The position numbers were made by a program, and so were the translations under genes. From Streptomyces phaeolivaceus (lineage in GTDB: Bacteria; Actinomycetota; Actinomycetes; Streptomycetales; Streptomycetaceae), in assembly GCF_009184865.1 (NCBI RefSeq), contig NZ_CP045096.1:8122001-8186000 (forward strand): a stretch of 64,000 nucleotides of DNA, given 5' to 3'. How positions within the stretch are numbered: position 1 is the stretch's first letter; the number at the start of each line of letters is the position of its first letter. The notes beneath the pieces are model-generated. The model ran no database searches, was not told the DNA's origin, and worked only from the letters and a program-made list of their open reading frames with translations. Below, one piece after another: positions 8,841 through 18,773 of this stretch.

Positions 8841-8862
8841 AAGTCCCAGAAGAGTCCCAGAG
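8841..8862 (+). repeat. Left copy of a 22-bp direct repeat (AAGTCCCAGA motif)
   Basis: Two tandem AGTCCCAGA units. The same 22 bases occur at 19390-19411 in the same orientation with one mismatch. The pair encloses the large ATPase system and the AbiE pair, so they could be attachment-site remnants of an integrated island. No integrase gene lies between them. Confidence 0.45.
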
Positions 8863-9293
8863 AGCTCTCACCGCTGACGGACGCCTTTCCGGCTTGATTC
8901 AGGGTGACGTGGCGCGGTGTGAGCTGGATCGTGTGCATCGGTGGTCCGCCCTGATCGGCCAGCAGCACGGGCTCCTTGAACGCCCCGTTGTCGACGAAGG
9001 CCAGAGAACCAGGATGCCGAGCGACCGGCGCTCGGCCGAAGCGCGTCACGTCCCGGTGAGTCCGAGGCGGCGGGACAGTTCGTCCACCGCGGCGCGCTGT
9101 GGCGAGGCCGGGCTCGTGCGCATGGTCCCGCGATGTGAGCTCGGTCCGATCTCGGCGCGCGAGTGTGTTCGATAAGAGTCACTGCTGGCCATCGCAAAGT
9201 GACGAAAGTGCTTCCGGAATGTTCCGAGTCGACATACCCTGCGGAGATTACCGCACGTCAGACCGCAACGGCCTGAAGCGCGGCGGAGGTGTC

Positions 9294-11618
9294 ATGGGTG
9301 GGGACCCGTATGTATCAGCAACGGTTGACGAATGTGGGGGGCCGGAGGCGTCATCGATGCCTGGCGACAGAGCGCAGGTGCCTGATCCCTACGGTGACCG
9401 GGCCCTGCTGACCTCTGCCATGACGAACGGCTACGACGCCGTACCCGACGAAGAACGGGATCGGTTACAGCGCTATCTCGAAGCGGTTGTCGCGGCCCGC
9501 CCGGCGCCCGTGCACACCACCGTCGCCTTCAACGCGGTGTACTTCGGGTACAACCTCGGCGGCGACGGCTACGGCGGCAGCCCACTCCGCCTCGACGACT
9601 TCCCTGTGATCACCTTCGGCGAGTGCGTCCCTGTGCTCCCCGTCGGTGCAATGGTGTGTGTCGCCACCGGGTCGGACCCGTTGTACGCCGAGATCGTCTA
9701 CCGGGAGGGTGCCCACCCAGAGGTGGGTGCCCTTGGTGACATACCAGCCTGGGTGTCGGGGGCGCCCGCAGGCGCCGACGGCCCGGGGCGGCCGGGAGAC
9801 GTCGCCGCGCCACGGCGAAGAGAGCTCCTGGTCCCGGATCTCCATGCCTTCGGCCCGGCTCTGAGCCTGTCATCGGCTCAGCTCCACCGCTTACGCACGC
9901 GCCGACGCTGGATCAACGAGGACGGACATGTCGTCGTCGACGTCCGTTATCCGTCTCCGGAGGCGGCCCGGCGCGACGACCTGACGGCCTATGCGGACCA
10001 TCTCCTGACGACGGCACGGGAGCAGTTGCTCAGCCCCTTCGTCCCCGTGTCCCTCGCCGCACTGGTGGGCGGCACGCACGACGACGACCTGCGGGCAGGG
10101 TTGCTCGGTCTCCTCGACACGGTGCGGGGTGTGCTCAACTCCAGTGCCGCCTTGCGTACATGGGGTGACTACGCCATGACCCGGACCTCCCTCGCAGACT
10201 GCTGGCGGGACACCGGACCGCTGGGTGGCGATGACCTCAGGTCGCTCGCCGCGGCGGTCGAACGCGCGGCCACCCCGGGGAGACGGCGCTACGGTCTCAC
10301 CATGCCGGTCACCGTGTACACGGCGGTCGGACCGCGGCTTCGCGGGTTCCCGGGCGCGGCGGAACTGCTCAGGGGAGTGGGGTACGCCGCAGCGGTGTGC
10401 CGGGCGAACGTGGCGCTCACCGACGTCGTCCAAGGGGACAGTGACCACGGCCTGTTCGAGAACGGCTCCCGGATCACGCTCGACGACGCCTTCGAGGGTG
10501 GAGGCGTGTGGCGGTCCCATCATCCCGGTGACGCAGAAGCGCCCGGAGATCCCCTGGCCCCGGCCGGACGCGGCTGGACGTCCACGTTGCCGGCACCAGC
10601 GGAGCCGGAGTCGGCAACAGAGTTGGACCCGGTCGATCTGGCCCTGGCCGACGACGCCTCTCTCGGCACCGGCGAACTCCTGCGGAGCGATGCGCAGGAG
10701 ATCGTTTGGCGGGCACCCCTGAGGCTGGCCCAGCTCATCGACGGCTGGTTCCCTCTGCACCCGTACATCGTCGAGGAACTCCGCAGGTCTCACGGTGCGT
10801 GCCCAACGGTTCGGCTCGAACTCGACCACGCCGGCGAGTTATTGGACGAGAAGGAAGCGGTGCAGGACGTCGTCACCGCCGAACTCGGGCACGACTCTGG
10901 CCGGTTGACCGGGATCGCCTGGCCCCGCGACTTCTTCCCCGGCCTCATGCTTGAGCTGCGCTGCCTCCGCGGCGGTTCGGTGATTCGCCTGGCCACGACG
11001 CGGCTCAAGGAACGGGTGCAGGTCGGCGACCGTGAGACCGGGCACTGTTACGACCCTCGTGTGCTTACCAGGGAGGACGCCCCGGGAAGTGACCGCCACG
11101 GTGACAGCGCGGTCGGGCTCGGTCCCCGGCAGCTGGTGCTACGCACCGTGCGCCGTTGCGGTCTGCTCACCCTCGACGGCCATGCCCTGATGGACCGTTC
11201 AGTCCTGCCGAGCGCGGTCTACGGGCGTCGACCGACCCGGTCACAGGTCACCGCCCTGGAATTGGCCGTCGCGGAACTACTCGCGGAACGGCTCCTGGAA
11301 CCCGCCCTCGGCAGCCGAGACGCCTGGGACCAGCCGCATTTCCCGCCGCACGACGGAGAGCGGACCATTCCTCTCATCGGCTACCGCCCCGCCCGGCCGC
11401 GGGTGATACGTCCTTGGGGCGGCATCGAACCGGGTAGTGATGGGCTGCAAGCCGTCCAGTTCGTCCCCGGTCATCTGCGCCGCCTGCGGCCGGGTTGCTC
11501 GCCCAGCGACGTTCAGCGCGTGGCCTTTCGGGAGTACTGCCGCAGGCTCGGCAAGGCGGACGGCTGGGAACTGCCCTACGGATACACGTTCGTCACCGAG
11601 CACACGCGCGGTCGCTGA
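9294..11618 (+). CDS. Large protein of unknown family, first gene of a two-gene system
   Basis: A 774-residue soluble protein that I do not recognise. The start ATG at 9294 follows GGAGG by four bases; the open frame extends upstream but that part reads as non-coding. No signal peptide or membrane helix is seen. Notable stretches are an N-terminal FNAVYFGYNLGG segment, a Gly/Asp/Ala-rich linker around residues 400-450, and a C-terminal half with aromatic-rich beta-like strands (LQAVQFVPGHLRRLRPG, ELPYGYTFV). Two TTA codons occur in frame (9465 and 10839), so expression should need bldA tRNA. The gene for a giant ATPase starts 83 bases after the stop on the same strand, implying joint action. 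Base usage is visibly less GC-biased than the core genes to the right, in keeping with transfer. Function unknown. Confidence 0.8.
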   Translation: MGGDPYVSATVDECGGPEASSMPGDRAQVPDPYGDRALLTSAMTNGYDAVPDEERDRLQRYLEAVVAARPAPVHTTVAFNAVYFGYNLGGDGYGGSPLRLDDFPVITFGECVPVLPVGAMVCVATGSDPLYAEIVYREGAHPEVGALGDIPAWVSGAPAGADGPGRPGDVAAPRRRELLVPDLHAFGPALSLSSAQLHRLRTRRRWINEDGHVVVDVRYPSPEAARRDDLTAYADHLLTTAREQLLSPFVPVSLAALVGGTHDDDLRAGLLGLLDTVRGVLNSSAALRTWGDYAMTRTSLADCWRDTGPLGGDDLRSLAAAVERAATPGRRRYGLTMPVTVYTAVGPRLRGFPGAAELLRGVGYAAAVCRANVALTDVVQGDSDHGLFENGSRITLDDAFEGGGVWRSHHPGDAEAPGDPLAPAGRGWTSTLPAPAEPESATELDPVDLALADDASLGTGELLRSDAQEIVWRAPLRLAQLIDGWFPLHPYIVEELRRSHGACPTVRLELDHAGELLDEKEAVQDVVTAELGHDSGRLTGIAWPRDFFPGLMLELRCLRGGSVIRLATTRLKERVQVGDRETGHCYDPRVLTREDAPGSDRHGDSAVGLGPRQLVLRTVRRCGLLTLDGHALMDRSVLPSAVYGRRPTRSQVTALELAVAELLAERLLEPALGSRDAWDQPHFPPHDGERTIPLIGYRPARPRVIRPWGGIEPGSDGLQAVQFVPGHLRRLRPGCSPSDVQRVAFREYCRRLGKADGWELPYGYTFVTEHTRGR

Positions 11619-11701
11619 TCCGTCACGGCACTTTCGTGTTCATGGGTCCGGCGCCAGCCCCTCCCTTCTTCTTGGTGCCCACAGAAACGGAGTACGCGTA
11701 C

Positions 11702-14700
11702 ATGCAGGACCGCTACCGCGTCGTCACGGGGCCGCCGTGGTCCCCGTCAAGCGTCTCGGCCCAGGACCTCGAAAGCCTGGCCGCCGCGCTCAACGCTTTG
11801 GAGCACCCGGCCGTCGCCGCCCTGAACGACCTAACGGTCGACATGGTGGAACTGGCCTTCAACTCCCTGCGGCCAAAGGACCGGCAGGAGCTGCTCGGTA
11901 GCCTGGGCATCCGTATGGCGGCCCCTCGACGGGTGAGCAGTGCCCTGTGCCGGGATGTTCTCGCGAGGTTGCGGCGTGAGGCGCTGCAGCACACCTGCAC
12001 ATGCGGGATGAAGAGACTTACGGTCAGCGTGATGAACCAGGTCGAGAGGCACGTCTTTACGCAGGACGGCGAGACGGTTCCCGACCCCGTTACTCGGTGG
12101 GGCGCGACGCTCGTCCGGGCCACGGTGTTCGCGTGGTGCAATGCCTCCGTCACCGACGCCCACATCCTTGCCTGGGCGGCGGACCAAGACTGGTTCGTAG
12201 CGACGGCCGACGACATGGAGACGGCTCAGCTCGCCGCTGTCGGTGCCGCGGCGTGCTCCATCGTGGAGGCGAACCCGGACTTCGCCCCCGGAGCGGTGGA
12301 AGACGACAAGTCGCCGCTCGCGGGCGACGGAAAGCCTGTGCGTGCTGCCGTCGCCGACCGGCCGGGCACGAATACCCCCGCCCCCGAGACCGTGGTACCC
12401 GACCCCGACACCTCCTACGAGATGACCGCTACGGCTTCCGACAGTGCCCGAACCGACAAGGGGACGGATCCGGAGGCGACCTGCCGACAGCTGGAGTCGG
12501 CCCTCGCGCAAGCCCGGCAAGCCGCGGAGAAGGTGACCAGCGCGGTCGCGGAGGGCTGCCCTCCGCAGGACGAGGACCTGGCTCCGCTGGCCGCGCTGGG
12601 TGCCGTCTTCGACAGCGTCGACGCGGTGCTCCGCGCCGCGGGGATCGAGGGGGTGCCCAGCCGCCTTGAGGACTTGACGCGCGCCGCACGCGCGCACCGT
12701 GCGGCGCAAGAACGTGAGCACCAGGCACGGGAGTCGCTGCGGGAGCTGCTGGATGTCGCCTCCCGTCCAAACAGCTCCGCCACTGCCGGCATCGCCGTCG
12801 AGGCCGTGCGCGGCGTGGCCCGCCGCCTGCTGGACACACCGGTGTGGGAGGAGCAGCAACGAGAGGAGAGCGCCGCGCTGGCCGCCTTGGCCCGGCTCAT
12901 CAGGCTGGGGCGGCAGGCGGATGCCGCGGCGGAGATCCTGGCTCTGCAGGAGCAAGTCGTGCGGGTACTGCCCACGTGTGCCATGGCCGTGGTCATGGCC
13001 CCTGAACTGACGTTGGCCCAGCCGGAGGACGCTGGCCGCGAACCCGCTGGGGCCGAGGCGGACGGCATCGCCGAGCCTGCCGCTGCCGAGACGACCGTGG
13101 AGTACGGGGTCTTACAACCAGCCGACCGGACAGAGGAGGCCGCGCCTCACCCTGCCTCCGAACCGGAAGTCGCCGAGCCCGCGCTGACGACGGTCCCCGA
13201 GCCGGTCCGCGCCACCGACGCACAGGCCGCGGCCCCTGCCGACAGCGCCCCGGCACCCCGCACGGGCCCGGACGTGCCTGTCCAGGTGCCCGCCGCACCC
13301 ACGATCCGTCCCACCGAGGACGCACCCGTCCGAGAATCAGTCCCGTCGGCAGGTAACGACATCGACGAGGCCGCAGCCGAGCGGGCCTTGGCACAGTTGG
13401 TCGTTGACCGGCGCTTCGGACTTGCCCACCATCTGGCGAGGGCTGCAGGCCACTCCGAGCCCCAGGTGTCGGCGTTCCGCCTGGCAGGTGCTGCCGCGCT
13501 GCTCACCTCCGGTGACAGCCAGGGCGCCCGCCTGACGGCGGACCTGCTCCGGGAGTACGGCGGATACGTGGGCCGGGACACCGAGGTCAGCGAACTCCTG
13601 CTGCTACCTGCCTTGTTGCGTACTGCACTGATCACGGGCGACCACTCCGCAGGCGCTCAGCTCAAGGCGCTGGTGCCCCGGCTCCCGGACCGGCTCGGGG
13701 AGGCGGCGACCAACGTCGCCGACCGTGCTCTCAGCGGTGCCCTGATGATCGCTTCCCCGCTGGTTGCCGACGCCTCCGAAAGCGAGATCCGGTTGCGGGA
13801 GTTGCGCGAGCAGAGCCGTGCTCTGCTCGCGCCGCAGAGGCTGCGGTTCGCGCGGGCGACGGAGATCGCCAAGCGCTGGCTGACCCCCGACGACGGGATG
13901 CTCGGATCGCTGCTCATGACCGTCGTCGGCGACAACCGCGACGCGATGCAGCAGGTGCGCGAGCAGGCCGAGCGGCTGTCGAAACTGGCCGAGGTCAACA
14001 GCGAGATCGACCGCATGGACCGCAAGCATCGCTCGTCCAGCGGCAAGCCGCTGCAAGGCTCCGGGCGGCAGGATCTGGTGCATCTCGTGGAGCGAGCCGT
14101 CGGCCTCGTCAAGGAGTGGTGCCTGGCGGTCGACGGCACCCGCCGCGGGGACCGTTCCGACGGCAACCGTGCGGCCAAGGAGATCTCCTCCCTGCGCCAG
14201 TCTCTGCTGGACGGCAGGGAGGCCGCGCTGGGCGATCTGGAGCAGCTGGCCCAGCGCTCGGACGCCGTCTCGTCCGCGATGGCCTGGGCGGCACGCGCTT
14301 CGATGGAGGGCCTGTTCGCTCTGCTGGCCGGTGACACCGTGACCACGCGTCCCGGCGGTCCGGTCGACCCGGAACTCGTGCTGAACGCGGAACTGCTGAA
14401 GGTGTGCGACGCCCCTGACGAGCGGCCGTCGCTCGACGAGCTTCTCATCGCGGTCGACCGGAGCTGGCGGGACGCCTTCGACGAGCGGCTCTCCCACGAT
14501 GCCTTCACCGCGGCCCGTACCATCGTCGAACTGGCCGGACGAGGGCTGCTTCCCGCCCGAACTGGGGAGTTCGTCCCGCCCACGGACACTGAGATCGACG
14601 AACGGGAGGCCGTTCGGCGCAAGCAGCTGCGCAAGGCACACGGCGAACTCGTCGCCGAGCTGCACCGTGCGCAGGCGGATGGTGCAGTGACCGAGGACCA

Positions 14701-17700
14701 GGACCTGGGTCTTCAGGAGCTGCTGGCCGACGCCCATGACCGCCTCGAAGGCCCCGACCGGCACGACTTGCTGAATGTGCGTCGGGCGCTCGACACGGTA
14801 CGGAGTGACCTGCCCGCATTCCGGCAGCAGGCGGCCGACCGCATCCGCGCCCGGCTCGACGCCCTGGACCCCACGGCGGAGGAGCGGACCCAGGTCCTGC
14901 GGCGCCTGGAGACGAACGACCTGGCCACCGCCGCCGACCTCGTCTACTTCCTGGAGATCGGCGAGCCCGTCCCGGAGATCGAAGGAGGCGAGTCCCACCT
15001 GCCCGACTTCTTCCCAGCCGTGCCCGACGGCCTGCCGGGAGGCATCGGCCACGACCTCGTCGACCTGGTCCGGTCCGGCGGCAAGCATCCGATGCTTCCC
15101 GTCCTGGACTACGGGGGCCTCTCCACCGACGAGGCGGCACTCGCGGCCGACGCCCTCGACGAGTGGCGCGCGCTGGCTGCCACCGAGCGGAAGGACCGGC
15201 TCCAAGTGGCTCCGACGAGACAGGTGCCTCCGCTCCTCAAGCTCCTCGGCTATGACGCCAAAAGCGCCAGGCCGCTCGACGACCGGTCCCAGCACCGGCG
15301 GGAATACCGTCTCTTCGAAGCAACCGGGGTGGAGATCAACGGCAGGGCGAAGGCGCCCGCGTTTGGCTCGCAGATCAGGGAGCAGGGCGGTAACCTGCGG
15401 GTGATGATGGTCTGGGGCAGACCGCCCGCCAAGGTCGTCATGAGCTGGGCAGAGCGCGACACCAGCGATGCGAGCCTCCTCGTCGTCTACTTCGGCACGC
15501 TGAGCCGTGAGGCCCGTGTCGAACTCGCCGTCGGCTCCGGCCGGTTGCAGCCGCTGCTGGTCGTGGACGACGCCGCCCTCGCCTATCTCGCTGCCTGCGG
15601 CAATCGCCAGGTCAGCACCGCCACGCAGACACTGCTGCCCTTCTCCGGCGTCAACCCGTACATCAGGGAGAAGCGCGGCCGGATCGGCGGCGAGATGTTC
15701 TACGGCCGTGACGCCGAGCGCAAGAGCATTCTCGACCCGCGCGGCACCCAGGTCATCTATGGTGGCAGGGGACTCGGCAAGTCGGCATTGCTCGCCGACG
15801 CCGGGGAACGTTTCACGGAGCAACGCCCTGGCTACCACCAGGTGGTGTACGTCAACCTCGACCAGGAAAACATCGGCAAGGGCAGCTCGTTCGGGCCGGA
15901 GACGTTGTGGAGCGTCCTGGAGCGGGAGCTGACGGAGGCGCAGGTACTCGACGACCGGCCGCAGGGACGCAGGAAACGGCAGGAGATCTCCGAGCGGGTG
16001 CGTGTCGGCATCCGGACCTGGCTGGACGGGGACTCACGCCGCCGTCTTCTGATCCTGCTCGACGAGTGCGACCAGTTCTTCGAGGCGGACGCCCCGCGCT
16101 TCGACCAGACCAAGAAGCTCAAGGGTCTCGGGTCCGACACCAAGGACCGTGCCAAGGTCGTCTTCGCCGGACTGCACTCCGTGCAGCGTTTCTCCAAGCT
16201 CGCGAGCAACGGACCGTTCGGCCACCTCGCGCAGACCCCGAAGGTGATCGGTCCGCTGGCTCCCCAGTCCGCGGCCGAGCTGTTGGTCGAGCCGATGAGG
16301 GCGCTTGGGTTCGAGTTCAAGGACCTGGATCTCGTCAACCGGGTGCTGGGCTACTGCTCCTACCAGCCCTTCCTGCTCCAAATGTTCGGGCACCGGCTGG
16401 TCGAGCTGATGCACCGCAAGCGGGCGCGGCGTGGAGCCGAGGGACCCCCTTATGAGGTGGAGGTGACCGACATCGAGGTCGTGGAGACGGACGCCGCGCT
16501 CAGAGATGGCATCTCGGCGGCCTTCAAGGACACGCTGAGCCTCGACCACCGATACGACGTGATTGCCAACGTGCTGGCGTACCACGCCCGCCATCGCGGC
16601 CTGGAGGTGCGGCTGAGCGACACCGAGCTGCGCGAGGAGTGCGAGACGTACTGGCGCAAGGGGTTCGCGCAGCTCGACACCGAGGGTTTCCGCGCCTACC
16701 TCTCCGAGATGGTCGGCCTCGGTATCCTCGCGCCCAACCACGACGGCCTGGGCTGGCATCTGCGCGGCCCCAACGCCCTGCGCATGATTGGTACCTCCCA
16801 CGAGGTGGAGGCCCGCCTGCTCAGGGCCGAGCAGGACTGTGAACTCCAGGAGAGCATCGTGCAGGAGGGCCGCCCCGAGCTGCCCGACGGCCAGCCGGCT
16901 CCGCTGACCAACACCCAGCTCGACGACCTTCTGGGCGAGCGGTCCAGCCGAACCAGGATCGTCCTTGGTACATCCGCCACCGGAGTTACCGACGTCGCCC
17001 GGACCTTGCGTACTATCGCCGGACCGATCGACGGCTGGACGCTGCCGCCCGTCGGTAAGCCCAGCGTTTACAAGCAGGAGCTCATCGGCGGACGCCCTCG
17101 TGAACGACGTGTCGTCATCAGTGACTTCGTCAACTACCGGGACCCGGTGCGGCCTGAGACCTGCCGGGAGGCCGTCGACCTGGCCGAGACGCTGCTGCCC
17201 ACCACTCCGGGGGTCACCCGCGCGGTGGTCCTCGTCACCGACACCACTCAGCTGGCCCTGTGGCGCACCCTGCTGACGGGATTCGAACCCACCTCGGCCG
17301 CCCCGGTGGTGCTGCGCCGCCATGACCGTCGCAGCCTGCGCAACTGGGCTCAGCGTGTCAACATGTTCCACACGGAGGACCGCTTGGACCGTCTCCACGA
17401 GCTGACCGGTGGCTGGCCGCTCCTGGTCGGCCGAGCACATCGCCTGCACGGCGAACTGGACGACCCCGACAAGGTGTTGCGCCACCTGGCAGGCCTCCGC
17501 GCGGACCGAGCCGAGGCCGGCGTCTTCGCCGAGGCGACCGGAGTGTACGCGGACTCGCTGCTTGCCGCTGGCTACCGGGCCCTCGACGACGAGTTCAAGG
17601 ATGGTCCGTTCGACATGGAGGGCGCGGTGACCGCTGTTGCGCTCAAGATCGAGGACGAGGAGGAGGCGCGGTGGATCGTCAACTGCCTCGACTGTCTTCA

Positions 17701-17773
17701 GGTATTCGATCGCGAGGACATCCAATTGCGCTTGGAACCGCTGTTGCGCCAGTGCGTGGCGCTCCGCGTGTGA
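11702..17773 (+). CDS. Giant STAND/AAA-like ATPase of unknown system (about 2,020 residues)
   Basis: A very large soluble protein. I prefer ATG 11702, which follows AAACGGAG with a 9-base gap; ATG 11642 in the same frame has no ribosome-binding site. Order of parts: helical N-terminus with a CTCG motif; coiled-coil-like region (about residues 260-360); Ala/Pro/Glu-rich linker (about 443-553); long helical-repeat region; then a P-loop ATPase with Walker A GGRGLGKSALL (near base 15761) and Walker B LLILLDECDQFFE (near base 16046). A winged-helix-like segment follows (about 16550-16790), then a second, degenerate ATPase-like module (GTSATGVTDVARTL, later ELTGGWPLLVGRAHRL) at the C-terminus. One TTA codon lies at 13112. 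The architecture suggests a signal-sensing NTPase switch, as in many defence systems, but no nuclease, TIR or protease effector is recognisable. It is paired with the upstream 774-residue protein. Confidence 0.8.
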   Translation: MQDRYRVVTGPPWSPSSVSAQDLESLAAALNALEHPAVAALNDLTVDMVELAFNSLRPKDRQELLGSLGIRMAAPRRVSSALCRDVLARLRREALQHTCTCGMKRLTVSVMNQVERHVFTQDGETVPDPVTRWGATLVRATVFAWCNASVTDAHILAWAADQDWFVATADDMETAQLAAVGAAACSIVEANPDFAPGAVEDDKSPLAGDGKPVRAAVADRPGTNTPAPETVVPDPDTSYEMTATASDSARTDKGTDPEATCRQLESALAQARQAAEKVTSAVAEGCPPQDEDLAPLAALGAVFDSVDAVLRAAGIEGVPSRLEDLTRAARAHRAAQEREHQARESLRELLDVASRPNSSATAGIAVEAVRGVARRLLDTPVWEEQQREESAALAALARLIRLGRQADAAAEILALQEQVVRVLPTCAMAVVMAPELTLAQPEDAGREPAGAEADGIAEPAAAETTVEYGVLQPADRTEEAAPHPASEPEVAEPALTTVPEPVRATDAQAAAPADSAPAPRTGPDVPVQVPAAPTIRPTEDAPVRESVPSAGNDIDEAAAERALAQLVVDRRFGLAHHLARAAGHSEPQVSAFRLAGAAALLTSGDSQGARLTADLLREYGGYVGRDTEVSELLLLPALLRTALITGDHSAGAQLKALVPRLPDRLGEAATNVADRALSGALMIASPLVADASESEIRLRELREQSRALLAPQRLRFARATEIAKRWLTPDDGMLGSLLMTVVGDNRDAMQQVREQAERLSKLAEVNSEIDRMDRKHRSSSGKPLQGSGRQDLVHLVERAVGLVKEWCLAVDGTRRGDRSDGNRAAKEISSLRQSLLDGREAALGDLEQLAQRSDAVSSAMAWAARASMEGLFALLAGDTVTTRPGGPVDPELVLNAELLKVCDAPDERPSLDELLIAVDRSWRDAFDERLSHDAFTAARTIVELAGRGLLPARTGEFVPPTDTEIDEREAVRRKQLRKAHGELVAELHRAQADGAVTEDQDLGLQELLADAHDRLEGPDRHDLLNVRRALDTVRSDLPAFRQQAADRIRARLDALDPTAEERTQVLRRLETNDLATAADLVYFLEIGEPVPEIEGGESHLPDFFPAVPDGLPGGIGHDLVDLVRSGGKHPMLPVLDYGGLSTDEAALAADALDEWRALAATERKDRLQVAPTRQVPPLLKLLGYDAKSARPLDDRSQHRREYRLFEATGVEINGRAKAPAFGSQIREQGGNLRVMMVWGRPPAKVVMSWAERDTSDASLLVVYFGTLSREARVELAVGSGRLQPLLVVDDAALAYLAACGNRQVSTATQTLLPFSGVNPYIREKRGRIGGEMFYGRDAERKSILDPRGTQVIYGGRGLGKSALLADAGERFTEQRPGYHQVVYVNLDQENIGKGSSFGPETLWSVLERELTEAQVLDDRPQGRRKRQEISERVRVGIRTWLDGDSRRRLLILLDECDQFFEADAPRFDQTKKLKGLGSDTKDRAKVVFAGLHSVQRFSKLASNGPFGHLAQTPKVIGPLAPQSAAELLVEPMRALGFEFKDLDLVNRVLGYCSYQPFLLQMFGHRLVELMHRKRARRGAEGPPYEVEVTDIEVVETDAALRDGISAAFKDTLSLDHRYDVIANVLAYHARHRGLEVRLSDTELREECETYWRKGFAQLDTEGFRAYLSEMVGLGILAPNHDGLGWHLRGPNALRMIGTSHEVEARLLRAEQDCELQESIVQEGRPELPDGQPAPLTNTQLDDLLGERSSRTRIVLGTSATGVTDVARTLRTIAGPIDGWTLPPVGKPSVYKQELIGGRPRERRVVISDFVNYRDPVRPETCREAVDLAETLLPTTPGVTRAVVLVTDTTQLALWRTLLTGFEPTSAAPVVLRRHDRRSLRNWAQRVNMFHTEDRLDRLHELTGGWPLLVGRAHRLHGELDDPDKVLRHLAGLRADRAEAGVFAEATGVYADSLLAAGYRALDDEFKDGPFDMEGAVTAVALKIEDEEEARWIVNCLDCLQVFDREDIQLRLEPLLRQCVALRV

Positions 17774-17790
17774 CAGTGCGCGACACCGGT

Positions 17791-17818
17791 CCGGCCGCCC
17801 GCATGTCCGGGCGGCCGG
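17791..17818 (+). terminator. Hairpin terminator after the giant ATPase gene
   Basis: Arms CCGGCCGCCCG and CGGGCGGCCGG close on a 6-base loop, 17 bases after the stop. It ends the two-gene transcript. The remaining sequence to 18095 shows no gene. Confidence 0.75.
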
Positions 17819-18095
17819 TGGCCTTTCACGTTCACTTTGCCGATAGCGACCAGAGAGGTTGCACATATCCGCCGGCGCGCTGCCCTGTTCACGCCTACTT
17901 GCCTACGGTCGAGGTCCTGGAGTCCAGGCTCATAGGGACACACGAGGGACGACCCCCAGCTGATCACCCGCGCCGAGGGGGCGGCAGCTTGCCTGGCGCG
18001 CTTGGCGCGACAAGCTCGCGACCGACTCTTTTCCTACCTGATCATTCTTGACTCTTGCTCAAATTGTTTGCAGCTGTGCTCGCATCCGGACGCGC

Positions 18096-18773
18096 TCAGC
18101 CGATGTCCGGATCACCGGCCTCTTCGAGGAGCCGGATGGCGAGGTCATCGGCCCATTTCACGGCCCAGGCGCGGAGAGCGGTGATCGTGGCGTCCTCGAG
18201 CCCATAGGCCGCGAAGGCTTCGTCGTCGGTCCACTCGGCGCCCGTGAGGTTTGACTGCAGATCCTCGCGCTCGAAGCGGCCACGGGCATGGCGGCGGCCG
18301 AACTCCTCAAGCTCGGCATTGGTCCAGCGGCGGGATGCTGCGAACACGTCGATGAGGTCGCGTGGTGCTCCACGGTCGGCCAGGGCACGGACCTTGGTCC
18401 CAATCACGTCCTCTTCCGCGAGGACCGGCCCGTACGGGCTCTGGGTGACAGGCCGCCAGAAGATCTCCTTGAGGATGTCGACTTCGCAGTCCTGCCCTGT
18501 GGCTGGGTCAGTCACGGTGAAGCGGGCGGACAGCGGGGCGGTCTCCAGCGCGTGCACCTCCCAGCCGCGGGCCTCCAGGCCGACGCGGAGCGTGGCGGCG
18601 ATGTCGGCCATGGGCGCCGGGTTCTCGGTGGCGACATCGAGATCCTGGCTGGGGCGGTTCACGAGGCGGTGCGCCCGCACGGCATACCCGCCGGTGAGAA
18701 CCAAGGGATACGGGGAGCCGAGCGCGAGCACATCCGCCAGGAGCCGCGTGTGCAGATCCGGCATGTCCGTCAC
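18096..18773 (-). CDS. AbiEii/AbiGii-type nucleotidyltransferase toxin
   Basis: A 225-residue protein of the AbiEii/AbiGii toxin family (DUF1814-type nucleotidyltransferase fold). Visible motifs: LVLTGGYAVRAHR and NRPSQDLDVA (the S-x-D-x-D metal site), then the KVRALADRGAPRDLIDVF segment typical of the family. Known for the family: type IV toxin-antitoxin and abortive phage defence, where the enzyme adds nucleotides to tRNA 3' ends. The GTG start at 18773 overlaps the stop of the upstream gene by four bases (GTGA), so the two are translationally coupled. Starting at ATG 18764 is possible. It stands convergent to the ATPase system, with which it shares the putative island. Confidence 0.8.
   Translation of the reverse strand: MTDMPDLHTRLLADVLALGSPYPLVLTGGYAVRAHRLVNRPSQDLDVATENPAPMADIAATLRVGLEARGWEVHALETAPLSARFTVTDPATGQDCEVDILKEIFWRPVTQSPYGPVLAEEDVIGTKVRALADRGAPRDLIDVFAASRRWTNAELEEFGRRHARGRFEREDLQSNLTGAEWTDDEAFAAYGLEDATITALRAWAVKWADDLAIRLLEEAGDPDIG

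Noticed and set aside
8479..8877. 132-codon plus-strand frame
   Set aside because: It crosses the 19-bp hairpin and the 22-bp repeat, has no domain and no ribosome-binding site.
11495..11701. Longer N-terminus for the giant ATPase
   Set aside because: Upstream codons overlap the previous gene and are Arg-rich; ATG 11702 has the only good ribosome-binding site.
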